NCBI GenBank assembly: GCA_945860705.1
Contig: CAMART010000011.1
Coordinates: 18,731 to 82,730 of the forward strand
Direction: 5' to 3'
DNA length: 64,000 bases
Origin: Chitinophaga pinensis
GTDB lineage: Bacteria; Bacteroidota; Bacteroidia; Chitinophagales; CAMDFR01
In this document: piece after piece, positions 29,203-38,336 of the stretch
Layout: every line of letters starts with the position of its first letter
How positions within the stretch are numbered: the stretch's first letter is position 1
Translations under genes and position numbers: made by a program
The notes under the pieces: generated by a model
What the model saw: only the letters and a program-made list of their open reading frames with translations
Database searches by the model: none
Told to the model about the DNA's origin: nothing

Positions 29203-30396
29203 ATGCTACTACCCTCCTACTCAAGACATATAGAACATTGGTCACTTGATAGAAATATGGTATTTCTAAATCATGGTTCATTTGGTGCCACACCCACAAA
29301 AATACTCGAACTCCAACAAAAATATATCTATCAAATGGAAGCAGAGCCTGTACGATATATGATACGTGAGTTGGAGCCATTATGGTGGGAAGCCAAGGAA
29401 AAAACAGCTAATTTTTTAGGTGCAAATCCGAGTAATTTGGTATTTGTAAAAAATGCCACTATGGGTGTCAATACTATTTTACACTCTTTGCAATTTGAAA
29501 GTGGTGATGAAGTACTCACTACCAACCATGCTTATGGAGCTTGTATGAATACACTTCAACAGTATGCAAAAATTAAAAAATTTAACGTAGTAGTTGCATC
29601 TATCCCATTCCCATTTAAAGATGAAGAAGAAATTATAGAAGCTTTGGTACAAAAGATTACTGCTAAAACGAAACTCTTGATGATAGATCATATCACATCG
29701 GCTACTGGTACTATTTTCCCTATAGAAAAAATCATAAAACTATTTGAAGAGAAAGGTATAGAGGTACTAGTAGATGGAGCACATGCACCTGGTATGATTC
29801 ATCTAGAATTAGAAAAAATGGGTGCTTCATATTATGTAGGCAATTGTCATAAATGGATATGTTCACCAAAGGGAAGCGCTATACTTCATGTAAGAAAAGA
29901 CAAACAAGAAAAAATACATCCACTACAATATAGTCATATACATGATAGAAAAAATGGAAGTGATGATGAGTGGAGTGCGCAGTTCTTTTGGCCCGGAACC
30001 GATGATATCAGTGCTTATCTATGTGTGCCAGAAGCAATAAAATATATGGGAAATATGTTAGGCTCATGGGAAGAACTGAGAAATAACAATAAGCAATTAA
30101 TAGTAAATGCGAGAAACATGCTTTCAAAAACACTGAGTACAGATTTGCCAGTACCAGAAAAAAACATTGGTTTTATATCAAATATTCTCATTGGAAAAGG
30201 AGAACTGCCAGAAAAATATTTTAATAATATTACCTTGCTACAGGAAACTCTTTTTCAAAAATATAAAATAGAAGTGCCCATTTTTGTATTCAACAAAGAC
30301 AACCCAAGACTTTGGGTAAGAATAGCTACGCAAGTATATAACTCTATGGAGCAATATGAATATTTAGCTGAAGCAATTATGGATGCTAGACGATAG
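29203..30396 (+). CDS. Aminotransferase class V family PLP enzyme
   Basis: This fold-type I PLP-dependent enzyme has 397 residues and resembles the isopenicillin-N-epimerase-like branch of class V aminotransferases. Visible features are FLNHGSFGATPTKILELQ at the N-terminus and FVKNATMGVNTIL. DGAHAPGMIHLELE contributes the aspartate facing the PLP nitrogen. YYVGNCHKWICSPKGSA contains the Schiff-base lysine, near residue 224. Family members include epimerases, cysteine desulfurase-like enzymes and aminotransferases, so the substrate is open. It follows the small membrane protein gene with no gap. Confidence 0.85.
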   Translation: MLLPSYSRHIEHWSLDRNMVFLNHGSFGATPTKILELQQKYIYQMEAEPVRYMIRELEPLWWEAKEKTANFLGANPSNLVFVKNATMGVNTILHSLQFESGDEVLTTNHAYGACMNTLQQYAKIKKFNVVVASIPFPFKDEEEIIEALVQKITAKTKLLMIDHITSATGTIFPIEKIIKLFEEKGIEVLVDGAHAPGMIHLELEKMGASYYVGNCHKWICSPKGSAILHVRKDKQEKIHPLQYSHIHDRKNGSDDEWSAQFFWPGTDDISAYLCVPEAIKYMGNMLGSWEELRNNNKQLIVNARNMLSKTLSTDLPVPEKNIGFISNILIGKGELPEKYFNNITLLQETLFQKYKIEVPIFVFNKDNPRLWVRIATQVYNSMEQYEYLAEAIMDARR

Positions 30397-30405
30397 ATAA
30401 AAAAA

Positions 30406-30434
30406 CAGATTCTAGATGTTAGATAATTGACTAA
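30406..30434. repeat. Degenerate heptamer array (TCTARNA type)
   Basis: Three to four units with a 7-base period (TTCTAGA, TGTTAGA, TAATTGA) lie 10 bases after the aminotransferase stop. The reverse strand reads TCTAACA TCTAGAA. It is a short member of the family also seen at 31277-31318. Confidence 0.45.
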
Positions 30435-30598
30435 TGTCCGTCCATGATATAACTTGTAAATTACAAATTCCCCATTTATTATTTTTATATACGTACTAGT
30501 ACTTATATAAAATCATTGAAGTTGAGTATATATTATTAATGAATTAATAGCTACTTTTGAATTAATAAATTTTTAATCACTAAAATAAATATCGACAA

Positions 30599-31273
30599 AT
30601 GAAAAACATTAGAAACAACACGTTAATCGTACTCATGTTAATATTAACAAGCAGTATTTTCGCACAATTTGGAGGAATGACTGGAGCTTTGATGCCACAA
30701 GTAGTAGTAGCAAAAGTAAAATTGGTAAGTGGTGACTTATCACAAATCAAAGGTAAGAAACTAAAACTACAACTAACTTTTGATGGTATGCTAGTAAGCA
30801 AATACAAAATGATGTTTGGTAAAAAAATATCTGAAGATGAATTTATCAAAAACAAATCAGCAGACCTAAATGAAAAAGAAGCTGGTAAAGGTGATGAGTG
30901 GGCTAGCAAATGGAAATCAGATAAAGAGAATAGATATGTTCCATCTTTTATTACCAAATTCAATGAATTGTCAAATGAATTTGGAACCACAATTAGCAGT
31001 ACAGAAGGCGATATTACTGTGATAGTTCATACAAGTTATACAGAGCCAGGTTATTTTATAGGAATAGATAAAGCACCTGCTATCATTGCTACTGATATTA
31101 CTTTTAAAGATGCAAGTGGAGCTACACTAGCAGTAGTAACCATAGAAAACTGTGCTGGTCAGGCTTTTGGATTTGGGGATACAGATACTGGAGCTAGAAT
31201 GGGTGAAGCATACGAAAAACTTGCTAAAGAATTAGCTCAACTTTGTATCAAAAAAGGTGGATGGAAGAAATAA
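30599..31273 (+). CDS. Unknown secreted protein
   Basis: This gene is not recognised. The 224-residue protein starts with a signal peptide (MKNIRNNTLIVLMLILTSSIFAQ) and is rich in lysine. The segments VVVAKVKLVSGDLSQIKGKK, TEGDITVIVHTSYTEPGYFI and TDTGARMGEAYEKLAKELAQ are readable. The last looks like an amphipathic C-terminal helix. It probably acts in the periplasm or outside the cell. A 17-bp perfect terminator follows. The upstream gap of 202 bases holds a short heptamer array but no clear promoter. Confidence 0.7.
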   Translation: MKNIRNNTLIVLMLILTSSIFAQFGGMTGALMPQVVVAKVKLVSGDLSQIKGKKLKLQLTFDGMLVSKYKMMFGKKISEDEFIKNKSADLNEKEAGKGDEWASKWKSDKENRYVPSFITKFNELSNEFGTTISSTEGDITVIVHTSYTEPGYFIGIDKAPAIIATDITFKDASGATLAVVTIENCAGQAFGFGDTDTGARMGEAYEKLAKELAQLCIKKGGWKK

Positions 31274-31276
31274 CAA

Positions 31277-31318
31277 TTTAGATATTAGATACTAGACTTT
31301 AGATTTTAGATTTTAGAA
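31277..31318. repeat. Heptamer array (TTTAGAT type)
   Basis: Six consecutive heptamers read TTTAGAT, ATTAGAT, ACTAGAC, TTTAGAT, TTTAGAT, TTTAGAA. The array starts 4 bases after a stop codon and ends at the terminator hairpin. Confidence 0.75.
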
Positions 31319-31352
31319 AAAACGCCATTATCAAATTTGATAATGGCGTTTT
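31319..31352. terminator. Bidirectional terminator, 17-bp perfect palindrome
   Basis: AAAACGCCATTATCAAA is followed directly by its exact complement ending in TTTT. It lies between two converging genes and can serve both. Confidence 0.85.
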
Positions 31353-31415
31353 ATATTATTAAATTATATTACGACAAAAAATAACTAAAATACATTCTGG
31401 CTTTGGTGTGACTTA

Positions 31416-31449
31416 ATTTAAAATTCATCATTTAAAATTTATAATTATA
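31416..31449. repeat. AT-rich 7/14-base periodic repeat next to the AsmA-like stop codon
   Basis: ATTTAAAATTCATC is followed by ATTTAAAATTTATA, giving a 14-base (2 x 7) period. The stretch runs up to the stop codon of the AsmA-like gene. Confidence 0.4.
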
Positions 31450-34086
31450 TTACCATGGTAGTTTTATTTTATTCTTCAATTGCTGTTGTGCTTTTTTTAA
31501 TTCTTCTTGTGCACGTTTTTCAGCATCTTGTTTAGCTTTGTCTATTTGTTGTTGGGCTTGTTGTTTAGCTATATCTACTTGCTTTTGTGCTTCTTGCTGT
31601 GCTTGATTTTTTAGTTTTTCAGCTTCTTGATTTACAGTATTAGTGATAGTTTCTTTAGCTTGTTCTTGAATAGTTTTACCAGCGTTTCCAGCACTCATTT
31701 TACCGAGAGTCACTGTCGGTTTATCTATGGTTCCACCTACTTTCAGATTAAAGGTAAGCATATCTGGCACTAGTCCATTTAAGCCAGGGATAGGTGATTT
31801 AGCCAATAAATTATCTACTACACTTCTTGCATTTCCTAGTTTGGCAGTAGGTACTTGTATTGCTACTGTATAGTCATTGGTATTATCAAAACCTTGCGAA
31901 CCACTAAAAGTGATAGCATAGTCTTGAATTTTTAATGTATACGGTTTTTCTATATATACTCTACCATTATTAAATTTCAGCTCTGTCCATGCATCTTTTA
32001 CTTCCATAGGATCAAGTTCTTTCAGTTTTGTAATCTCAAATATTTTTTTGAGTACAGGCATATTTACAATTTTTGCTAAATCTATTTTTACAATTGCTTT
32101 TCCATTCATAGTTTTATAGTCTGGAGTCATATCGCTATTCAGCTGTGTATTCAAGTTCATATTTGTACTAAAAATGCCATTTAAGTATTTGGCTACTGGT
32201 GCCAATTTTTCCATAGATGGAATAGCTGCAAATGACTTTTGAAAATCTATTTTAGTAATATCGTAACTAAAATTTACTTTTGGATTATAGGCATCTTTGG
32301 TATCGTATGTACCATTTAGTTTTACAGTTCCACCAAGTACTTCTGCATATAGTCCAGATAAATCGAGTGTTTTATCAGCAAGTTTTACCACACCTGTCAG
32401 ATTTTTCATTTCTATTTTATCATATTCCATGCTGCCTATTTTTGCATCACATACAAAATTGATATTGGCTGGAAGTTCTACAGGTTCAGAACTTTTGCTA
32501 CTTGTAGTGGTATTAGTAGCTGTAGAAGTAGTTCCCATAAACTCATTTAAATTGATATGAGAGGATACAAAATTTAGATTCCCTTTTATAACATCATCTG
32601 CAAAAATATATGGAAGAAAATTACTCAATGATCCATTGGCCTTAAAGTCACTCGTGCCGATATTCCCTGTAAAATCAGTCATTTCCACTGTCTTTGGATT
32701 AAATAGTAGATTAATATTTTGTGCTTTCACGGGCCAGTCTAGTGTAGTAGCTTCATATTTAAAATTTGAGATTCGTGCATTTCCCGAAAAGAAAACAGAT
32801 TGATATTGCTCTTTTTGAATTTGACTCATTTTTGCTTTAGCTGTAATATCTGCTACCATCAAACCTTCCAATTTTTTCAATCCTTCTATAGGATAAAACT
32901 GGGGTACTTTAGATAAATTTAATTTACCTTTTACTTTTGCATCTACGTATGGATCGCTCATAGGAGTTGCAATATAAAGTACTGCATCTATTGGTTCATT
33001 ATCTATAGCTAAGTGTAGTTTGGGTATATTGATAATTGTATTATCCAAACTTCCTCCTTTATTGCTTATATCTGCAAGAGCATTGATATTACTCACTGTT
33101 GAAGGCAAGTCAGGATATTTAAACATAGCATTATTTATTTTGAAATGCAAATTGAATGCTGGATAAGAATTGTCTGTTAGCTTACCTTTTACATTTCCAT
33201 TCAGTTCAAAATTGCCTGATGTTTTTACTTGATTAAAATCTTTAGCATATATATTAGGTATCAAAGAAAGTACACTTTTAAAATCTGTATTTTCTGTACT
33301 AAACTTCAAATCCATATCTGTAGCAGTTTTCAAGAGTTTTACAAATCCTTCATAATTCACCACCAAGTCATTTATTTTTATTTTGTTTTTATCAAATGAA
33401 TATTTATTTTGGATATTATCTATCTTCACTATTGCATCTGATACTATATGCGCTTTTGATAAATAGGCTATATTATCTCCTTTGTAGCTAAGCGATTTAA
33501 TATCAGTCTTGGTTTCAAAATTAAAAATATCTTGACTAAAATCTCCTTTGCCTAAAAAATCTAGACCATCAATAATGGCATACATATTTGAACTCATATC
33601 ACTATAAGCTATTTTTCCATCTTCGATTTTGATTCTATACAATGCTAAATCTAATGGTTGGCTTTCGGTAGTAGTTTGTTCATTACTTGGTTTTACAATA
33701 TCCCAGTTGGCTCTACCGTCAGACAAAACAATAGCTTTAATGTGTGGCTCTACCAGAGTAATCCCATATACTTTCATCTTCTGTCCACTTTTTATTACGC
33801 TCATTATATCGAGAGCAATATTCACATCTTTGATATGTGCGAGTGTATCTCCTTCAAAAGTTTTTACACCCACAATTTCTAAATCACTAAGTGTTAGTGT
33901 GAGTTTTGGAAAACTCTTAAAAATAGAAATTCCTACATCATCATAATTTACTTTTGCATTCAGCTGATTATTTATTTGTGTTTTTACAGCCTGAGCTATT
34001 TTATCTTTAAATAAAAATGGAAATGCTACAAGTGCTATAATTAAGACTAATAAAAAAATTGCGGTGCCTTTGAGGATATTTTTCAT
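31450..34086 (-). CDS. AsmA family protein
   Basis: This 878-residue envelope protein has a single N-terminal transmembrane anchor (GTAIFLLVLIIALVAFPFLF). The AsmA-type start follows (INNQLNAKVNYDDVGISIFKSFPKLTLTLSDLEIVG), then a long beta-rich region. AsmA-like proteins are thought to bridge the envelope and carry lipids. The AsmA C-terminal domain spans about residues 560-800. The last 80 residues (from about 800) are a Gln/Lys/Ala-rich coiled coil with many QQA and KAQ units, which is not part of the usual AsmA plan. It converges on the gene at 30599 and is divergent from yebC. Confidence 0.88.
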   Translation of the reverse strand: MKNILKGTAIFLLVLIIALVAFPFLFKDKIAQAVKTQINNQLNAKVNYDDVGISIFKSFPKLTLTLSDLEIVGVKTFEGDTLAHIKDVNIALDIMSVIKSGQKMKVYGITLVEPHIKAIVLSDGRANWDIVKPSNEQTTTESQPLDLALYRIKIEDGKIAYSDMSSNMYAIIDGLDFLGKGDFSQDIFNFETKTDIKSLSYKGDNIAYLSKAHIVSDAIVKIDNIQNKYSFDKNKIKINDLVVNYEGFVKLLKTATDMDLKFSTENTDFKSVLSLIPNIYAKDFNQVKTSGNFELNGNVKGKLTDNSYPAFNLHFKINNAMFKYPDLPSTVSNINALADISNKGGSLDNTIINIPKLHLAIDNEPIDAVLYIATPMSDPYVDAKVKGKLNLSKVPQFYPIEGLKKLEGLMVADITAKAKMSQIQKEQYQSVFFSGNARISNFKYEATTLDWPVKAQNINLLFNPKTVEMTDFTGNIGTSDFKANGSLSNFLPYIFADDVIKGNLNFVSSHINLNEFMGTTSTATNTTTSSKSSEPVELPANINFVCDAKIGSMEYDKIEMKNLTGVVKLADKTLDLSGLYAEVLGGTVKLNGTYDTKDAYNPKVNFSYDITKIDFQKSFAAIPSMEKLAPVAKYLNGIFSTNMNLNTQLNSDMTPDYKTMNGKAIVKIDLAKIVNMPVLKKIFEITKLKELDPMEVKDAWTELKFNNGRVYIEKPYTLKIQDYAITFSGSQGFDNTNDYTVAIQVPTAKLGNARSVVDNLLAKSPIPGLNGLVPDMLTFNLKVGGTIDKPTVTLGKMSAGNAGKTIQEQAKETITNTVNQEAEKLKNQAQQEAQKQVDIAKQQAQQQIDKAKQDAEKRAQEELKKAQQQLKNKIKLPW

Positions 34087-34114
34087 AAGAAATTTATATT
34101 TTTTGTAATATACA

Positions 34115-34122
34115 CAAAATTA
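34115..34122 (-). promoter_or_regulatory. -7 box of the AsmA-like gene
   Basis: On the minus strand TAATTTTG matches TAnnTTTG and lies 29 bases before the start codon. The -33 element is not clear. Confidence 0.5.
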
Positions 34123-34189
34123 ATGCCTAAAAGGGTTTATTGATGTGAAAATTTATGTTAAATATAACAAAAGAAAGAAGTAGATTTCT

Positions 34190-34197
34190 TATTTTTG
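34190..34197 (+). promoter_or_regulatory. -7 box of the yebC-type gene
   Basis: TATTTTTG matches TAnnTTTG and lies 27 bases before the ATG at 34224. It is divergent from the AsmA-like promoter about 70 bases away. Confidence 0.5.
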
Positions 34198-34223
34198 CAT
34201 ACAAATAAAATATACAACAGATA

Positions 34224-34931
34224 ATGGGAAGAGCATTTGAATATAGAAAAGCCTCGAAGATGGCTCGTTGGGACAAAATGGCTAAAGCATTTACAAGAGT
34301 TGGAAGAGAAATAGCTATAGCTGTGAAAGCTGGTGGACCTTTGGCAGAAACTAATCCATCTCTTAGAAGAGCTATACAGAATGCAAAAGGGGTAAATATG
34401 CCGAAAGACCGTGTAGAGGCAGCTATTAAAAAAGCAAGTAGCAAAGACAGCGAAAACTTTGATGAAGTAGCATACGAAGGATATGGACCTCATGGTATAG
34501 CTATAGTAGTAGAAACTGCAACTAATAATACCACACGAACAGTTGCAAATCTTAGAAATATATTTTTAAAAAATGATGGAACACTTGGCAATAGTGGCTC
34601 GGTGAGTTTTATGTTTGAAAGAAAAGGAGTTTTCAAATTTCCTCTAGGAGAAAGAGACCCTGAAGAATTGGAATTTCAGCTTATAGATATAGGACTAGAC
34701 TCAATAGAAGTAGAAGATGGCAATGTCACAGCTTATAGCAAATTTGAGGATTTTGGTGCATTCTCAAAAGGACTAGACGAACTAGGTATTGAAGCTACTA
34801 GCCAAGAATTACAAAGATTACCTAATGCTACCAAAGAACTTAATGAAGAACAAACTGATGAAATACTAGAATTGATAGACAAACTAGAGCAAGATGATGA
34901 TGTACAAAATGTATATCATACATTGGCTTAA
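34224..34931 (+). CDS. yebC: YebC/PmpR family protein
   Basis: This 235-residue protein belongs to the YebC/PmpR family, whose members act as transcription regulators or help translate difficult peptide stretches. The N-terminal domain lacks the usual HSKW but has RKASKMARWDKMAKAFTRVG. The core GVNMPKDRVEAAIKKAS and YEGYGPHGIAIVVETATNN with RTVANLRNIF is diagnostic. An acidic C-terminal tail follows. A terminator hairpin lies 32 bases after the stop. Confidence 0.93.
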   Translation: MGRAFEYRKASKMARWDKMAKAFTRVGREIAIAVKAGGPLAETNPSLRRAIQNAKGVNMPKDRVEAAIKKASSKDSENFDEVAYEGYGPHGIAIVVETATNNTTRTVANLRNIFLKNDGTLGNSGSVSFMFERKGVFKFPLGERDPEELEFQLIDIGLDSIEVEDGNVTAYSKFEDFGAFSKGLDELGIEATSQELQRLPNATKELNEEQTDEILELIDKLEQDDDVQNVYHTLA

Positions 34932-34962
34932 AATTATATAATTTTAGTTTTAAATATTTATG

Positions 34963-34990
34963 AATGCAGTGAATTTTTTACTGCATTTTT
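34963..34990 (+). terminator. Intrinsic terminator after yebC
   Basis: AATGCAGT and ACTGCATT pair around a 9-base T-rich loop and are followed by T residues. Confidence 0.8.
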
Positions 34991-35023
34991 ACTTTAAAAA
35001 ATAAACAATCTAGATAAAAAGAA

Positions 35024-37552
35024 TTGAACTATACAATAAAAAAAATAAAAGAAATCATACAAGCAGATGCTGTAGCTATGCCTGATGAAGATTGCACTAT
35101 CAAACATTTATTGATAGATAGTAGAAAAATTTTATTTCCAAAAGAAAGTGTGTTTTTTGCACTTCCAGGCTCTAGGCTAGATGGACATTCATTTATGGAT
35201 GATGCCTATAAAAAAGGAGTACGCAATTTTATTGTATCAAAAAACATAGATTTTACAGATTACAAACGTGCCAATATATTGTGGGTAGAAAACACCAATA
35301 AAGCACTCCAAAAATTAGCCACTTTTCATAGAAAACAATTTCAATTTCCTATCATAGGTATAACAGGTAGCAATGGTAAAACTATAGTAAAAGAATGGCT
35401 CTATCAACTGCTACAAGAAGACTACAACATAGTGCGAAGTCCGAAAAGTTACAACTCTCAAATAGGTGTACCATTGAGTATCTGGCAAATAGAATCAGAC
35501 CATAATCTAGGTATTTTTGAAGCTGGTATCAGTGAGTCTGGCGAAATGGAAAAACTAGAAATGATGATAAAACCAAATATTGGAATCTTTACTAGTATAG
35601 GTGATGCACACAACGAAGGTTTTCTGAATATACAACATAAAATACGTGAAAAACTACGATTGTTTATCAATAGCGAAATCATTATTTATTGTAAAGACTA
35701 TCCAGATTTAAACCAGGCTGTAGCCAGCGTAGCTTCGCAACTCAATAGAGGTAATGGCGAAACAGAAACTCAAAAATTTAGAACCTTTACATGGAGTATC
35801 AGTACCGACGCAGATATACGAGTAGTGAAATACGAAAAAGATGAACGCAATACTACCATAGAAATAGACTATAAAGACGAATCATATCGATATAAAATTC
35901 CATTTAATGATAAAGCCTCTGTAGAAAATTCTATTCATTGTATAGCTACAATGATTTATTTAAAAATTGAGCCTAAAAAAATTCAACAAAAAATTTTAGA
36001 GCTCACCGGTATTTCTATGCGACTTGAACTGAAAAACGGAATTAATAACTGCACTATTATCAATGATAGTTATAATTCTGATATCAATTCATTGAAAATA
36101 GCTATTGATTTTTTGATGCAACAAGGCAATAGAAAAAGAAAAACATTGATACTCTCTGATATACTTCAAAGTGGCAAGAATGAAATAGATTTATATAATG
36201 AAATAGCATCTATCATAGAACATAAAAAAATAAATAGAGTACTTGCAGTAGGCACCGCACTTAAAAGACAACAAAAAAAACTAGAAGATATTGAAAATTT
36301 GGAAGTAGAATTTTTTGCATCTACTCAAGAGCTGATGAACGAAATAGAGCTGGAAACATTTAGAGACGAAGATATACTCATCAAAGGTGCTCGCCAATTT
36401 AAATTTGAACGTATCGGTAGAATGCTCGAACAGAAAGCACACGACACAGTGCTGGAAGTAAACTTAGCGGCAATAAAAAACAATCTAAAGAAATTTCAAT
36501 CCTACCTGAAACCTGAAACAAAAATGATGGTAATGGTAAAAGCTTTTGCTTATGGTACTGGCTCATTTGAGATAGCAAACCTACTTCAGTTTAATAAAGT
36601 AGATTATCTGGGAGTAGCCTATACCGATGAAGGAGTAGAACTCCGCAAGGCTGGTATTACATTGCCCATCATGGTAATGAATGCAGACAAAGTAAATTTT
36701 GAAAATATTATTAATTATGATTTAGAACCTGAAATATATAGCATCCATCAGCTTAAAGAATTTTTAAAAGTACAACGAAATCTAAACCTAGAAGGCAAGC
36801 CTGATTTGTATCCTATTCATATAGAATTAGAAACTGGAATGAATCGTTTGGGTTTTGATGAAGCAGATTTAAAAGCTCTTATCACAACTATCAAAGAAAG
36901 CGAACAAGTGAAAATAGTAAGTGTATTTTCGCATCTTGTAGCTAGTGAAGATGCTACTCTCAACGATTTCACACAATCACAGATAGAAAAATTTGAGCGT
37001 ATGTGTAGAATTATTTCAGAACAAATCAATTACCCATTTTTAAAACATATATTAAATAGTGCTGGAATCATACATCATCCTCAAGCACATTTTGATATGG
37101 TGCGACTTGGATTGGGCATCTATGGTGTAGATGGAAGCAATACGATACAGAATGATTTAGAATCTGTAGGTACGCTGAAAACTACCATATCGCAAATAAA
37201 GAAAATAAACAAAGGCGATACCATCGGCTACGGACGAGTAGGCAAAGCAGACACCGACAAAACGATAGCCACAGTGAGTATAGGATATGCAGATGGATAC
37301 GATAGAAGATTTAGCAATGGCAGAGGAGTGATGAAAATAAATGGCAAACTAGCAAAGGTGATTGGCAATGTGTGTATGGATATGACTATGCTAGACATTA
37401 CAGATATAGAGGACGTAAAAGAAGGCGATACAGCTATAATTTTTGATAAAGAAAAGCCTATACAAGAAGTATGTAAATCTATAGATAAAATACCCTACGA
37501 AATGCTCACAAGTATTTCACCCAGAGTAAAAAGAATTTATTTTGATGAATAA
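35024..37552 (+). CDS. murF-alr: Bifunctional MurF ligase / alanine racemase
   Basis: This 842-residue fusion makes D-alanine and joins D-Ala-D-Ala to UDP-MurNAc-tripeptide in peptidoglycan synthesis. Residues 1 to about 450 are MurF, with the ATP loop GITGSNGKTIVKEWL near 117 and SYNSQIGVPLSIW. Residues from about 455 are alanine racemase. There the PLP lysine is K506 in MVKAFAYGTGS, and the Tyr of VSIGYADGYDRRF and the segment NVCMDMTMLD are also present. The start is a TTG at 35024: a stop codon lies 9 bases upstream, the next ATG would remove 17 conserved residues, and MurF proteins open with YTIxxIxxII as here. This fusion is a hallmark of Bacteroidota. Confidence 0.95.
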   Translation: MNYTIKKIKEIIQADAVAMPDEDCTIKHLLIDSRKILFPKESVFFALPGSRLDGHSFMDDAYKKGVRNFIVSKNIDFTDYKRANILWVENTNKALQKLATFHRKQFQFPIIGITGSNGKTIVKEWLYQLLQEDYNIVRSPKSYNSQIGVPLSIWQIESDHNLGIFEAGISESGEMEKLEMMIKPNIGIFTSIGDAHNEGFLNIQHKIREKLRLFINSEIIIYCKDYPDLNQAVASVASQLNRGNGETETQKFRTFTWSISTDADIRVVKYEKDERNTTIEIDYKDESYRYKIPFNDKASVENSIHCIATMIYLKIEPKKIQQKILELTGISMRLELKNGINNCTIINDSYNSDINSLKIAIDFLMQQGNRKRKTLILSDILQSGKNEIDLYNEIASIIEHKKINRVLAVGTALKRQQKKLEDIENLEVEFFASTQELMNEIELETFRDEDILIKGARQFKFERIGRMLEQKAHDTVLEVNLAAIKNNLKKFQSYLKPETKMMVMVKAFAYGTGSFEIANLLQFNKVDYLGVAYTDEGVELRKAGITLPIMVMNADKVNFENIINYDLEPEIYSIHQLKEFLKVQRNLNLEGKPDLYPIHIELETGMNRLGFDEADLKALITTIKESEQVKIVSVFSHLVASEDATLNDFTQSQIEKFERMCRIISEQINYPFLKHILNSAGIIHHPQAHFDMVRLGLGIYGVDGSNTIQNDLESVGTLKTTISQIKKINKGDTIGYGRVGKADTDKTIATVSIGYADGYDRRFSNGRGVMKINGKLAKVIGNVCMDMTMLDITDIEDVKEGDTAIIFDKEKPIQEVCKSIDKIPYEMLTSISPRVKRIYFDE

Positions 37553-37560
37553 AAAAAATA

Positions 37561-37600
37561 ATTAGCAAATTAATCAATTAGCAGATTAGCAAATTATAAA
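37561..37600. repeat. Octamer array (ATTAGCAA type)
   Basis: Five units with an 8-base period read ATTAGCAA, ATTAATCA, ATTAGCAG, ATTAGCAA, ATTATAAA. It starts 8 bases after the murF-alr stop codon. Confidence 0.7.
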
Positions 37601-37661
37601 AAAAAATTAAAATCAAATTTTGAATATTTATAATAAGCAAAAAACAAATTATATTTTGATT

Positions 37662-37731
37662 CTTAATTCTTGGCTCTTGATTCTTGGTTCTTAATACTTA
37701 ATTCTTGATACTTAAATCTTAATACTTAAAA
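37662..37731. repeat. Ten-unit heptamer array (CTTRATA type) abutting a start codon
   Basis: Ten uninterrupted heptamers each begin with CTT: CTTAATT, CTTGGCT, CTTGATT, CTTGGTT, CTTAATA, CTTAATT, CTTGATA, CTTAAAT, CTTAATA, CTTAAAA. The array ends one base before the ATG at 37733 and would form the mRNA leader of that gene. It shares 18 identical bases with the array at 38628-38683. Confidence 0.85.
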
Positions 37732-37732
37732 A

Positions 37733-38230
37733 ATGAATAAAATAAAAGAAATAATAGAAGACACTACAGGTAGAGTAAAAGAAACATTTTTTACTGTGAA
37801 GGTAGGTTATGACAATATGAAAGAGCACTTTGAAGAAGGCAGTGAAAGTATGCTATCTTCCCTCAAAAAATTGACCGATATTTCTACACTTTCGAAAGAT
37901 AAGTTAGCTGAATTTACAAATAAAATAATTGGCTTGAGTCCATTGCTAGAATCTATAGGATTTAGCATGAATGGCATTAGTGTGGGAGTGACTTTGCCAC
38001 CCAAAATCTCTATATCACTTTCTAAAGTAAGTGATGTTGATGATTTAGAAATCAATAAAATACTCGAAGAGAATAAAGGCAATGAAGTACTCACTTTGAT
38101 TATTAAAACTTTGATATCCATCAACAATTTCGAAGAAAAACTCACCCTAGCTAACTATGAACTAGCTGGTATAGATATAGACATCAGTATTCCTCCAGGG
38201 GTGAGTTTGAAGTTGAAGAAGAAGGAGTAG
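37733..38230 (+). CDS. Unknown protein flanked by repeat arrays
   Basis: This gene is not recognised. The 165-residue cytoplasmic-looking protein has no signal peptide or transmembrane segment. It opens with a charged helix (MNKIKEIIEDTTGRVKETFF). Two similar beta-type segments (SMNGISVGVTLPPKISISLS and AGIDIDISIPPGVSLKLKKK) suggest a small internal repeat of about 75-80 residues with a shared PP motif. The leader is a ten-unit heptamer array. Downstream come three 32-base palindromes and another heptamer array in the same orientation. Confidence 0.6.
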   Translation: MNKIKEIIEDTTGRVKETFFTVKVGYDNMKEHFEEGSESMLSSLKKLTDISTLSKDKLAEFTNKIIGLSPLLESIGFSMNGISVGVTLPPKISISLSKVSDVDDLEINKILEENKGNEVLTLIIKTLISINNFEEKLTLANYELAGIDIDISIPPGVSLKLKKKE

Positions 38231-38336
38231 AAATTATTTTATGTACCATCATTTAAGTCTTCTTAAAGTTGAAGTCAGGCTTTTTTATATCTCGGTATAT
38301 AATATCAGGTTTTCATCAATACCTATTTTTATTTTG

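Noticed and set aside
34158..34493. Minus-strand frame of 111 codons over yebC
   Set aside because: It is a shadow of the clear YebC coding region, with an odd Cys/Phe/Ser-rich composition.
37662..37731. Coding repeat or leader peptide in the heptamer array
   Set aside because: The 7-base period shifts the frame each unit and stops occur in all frames.
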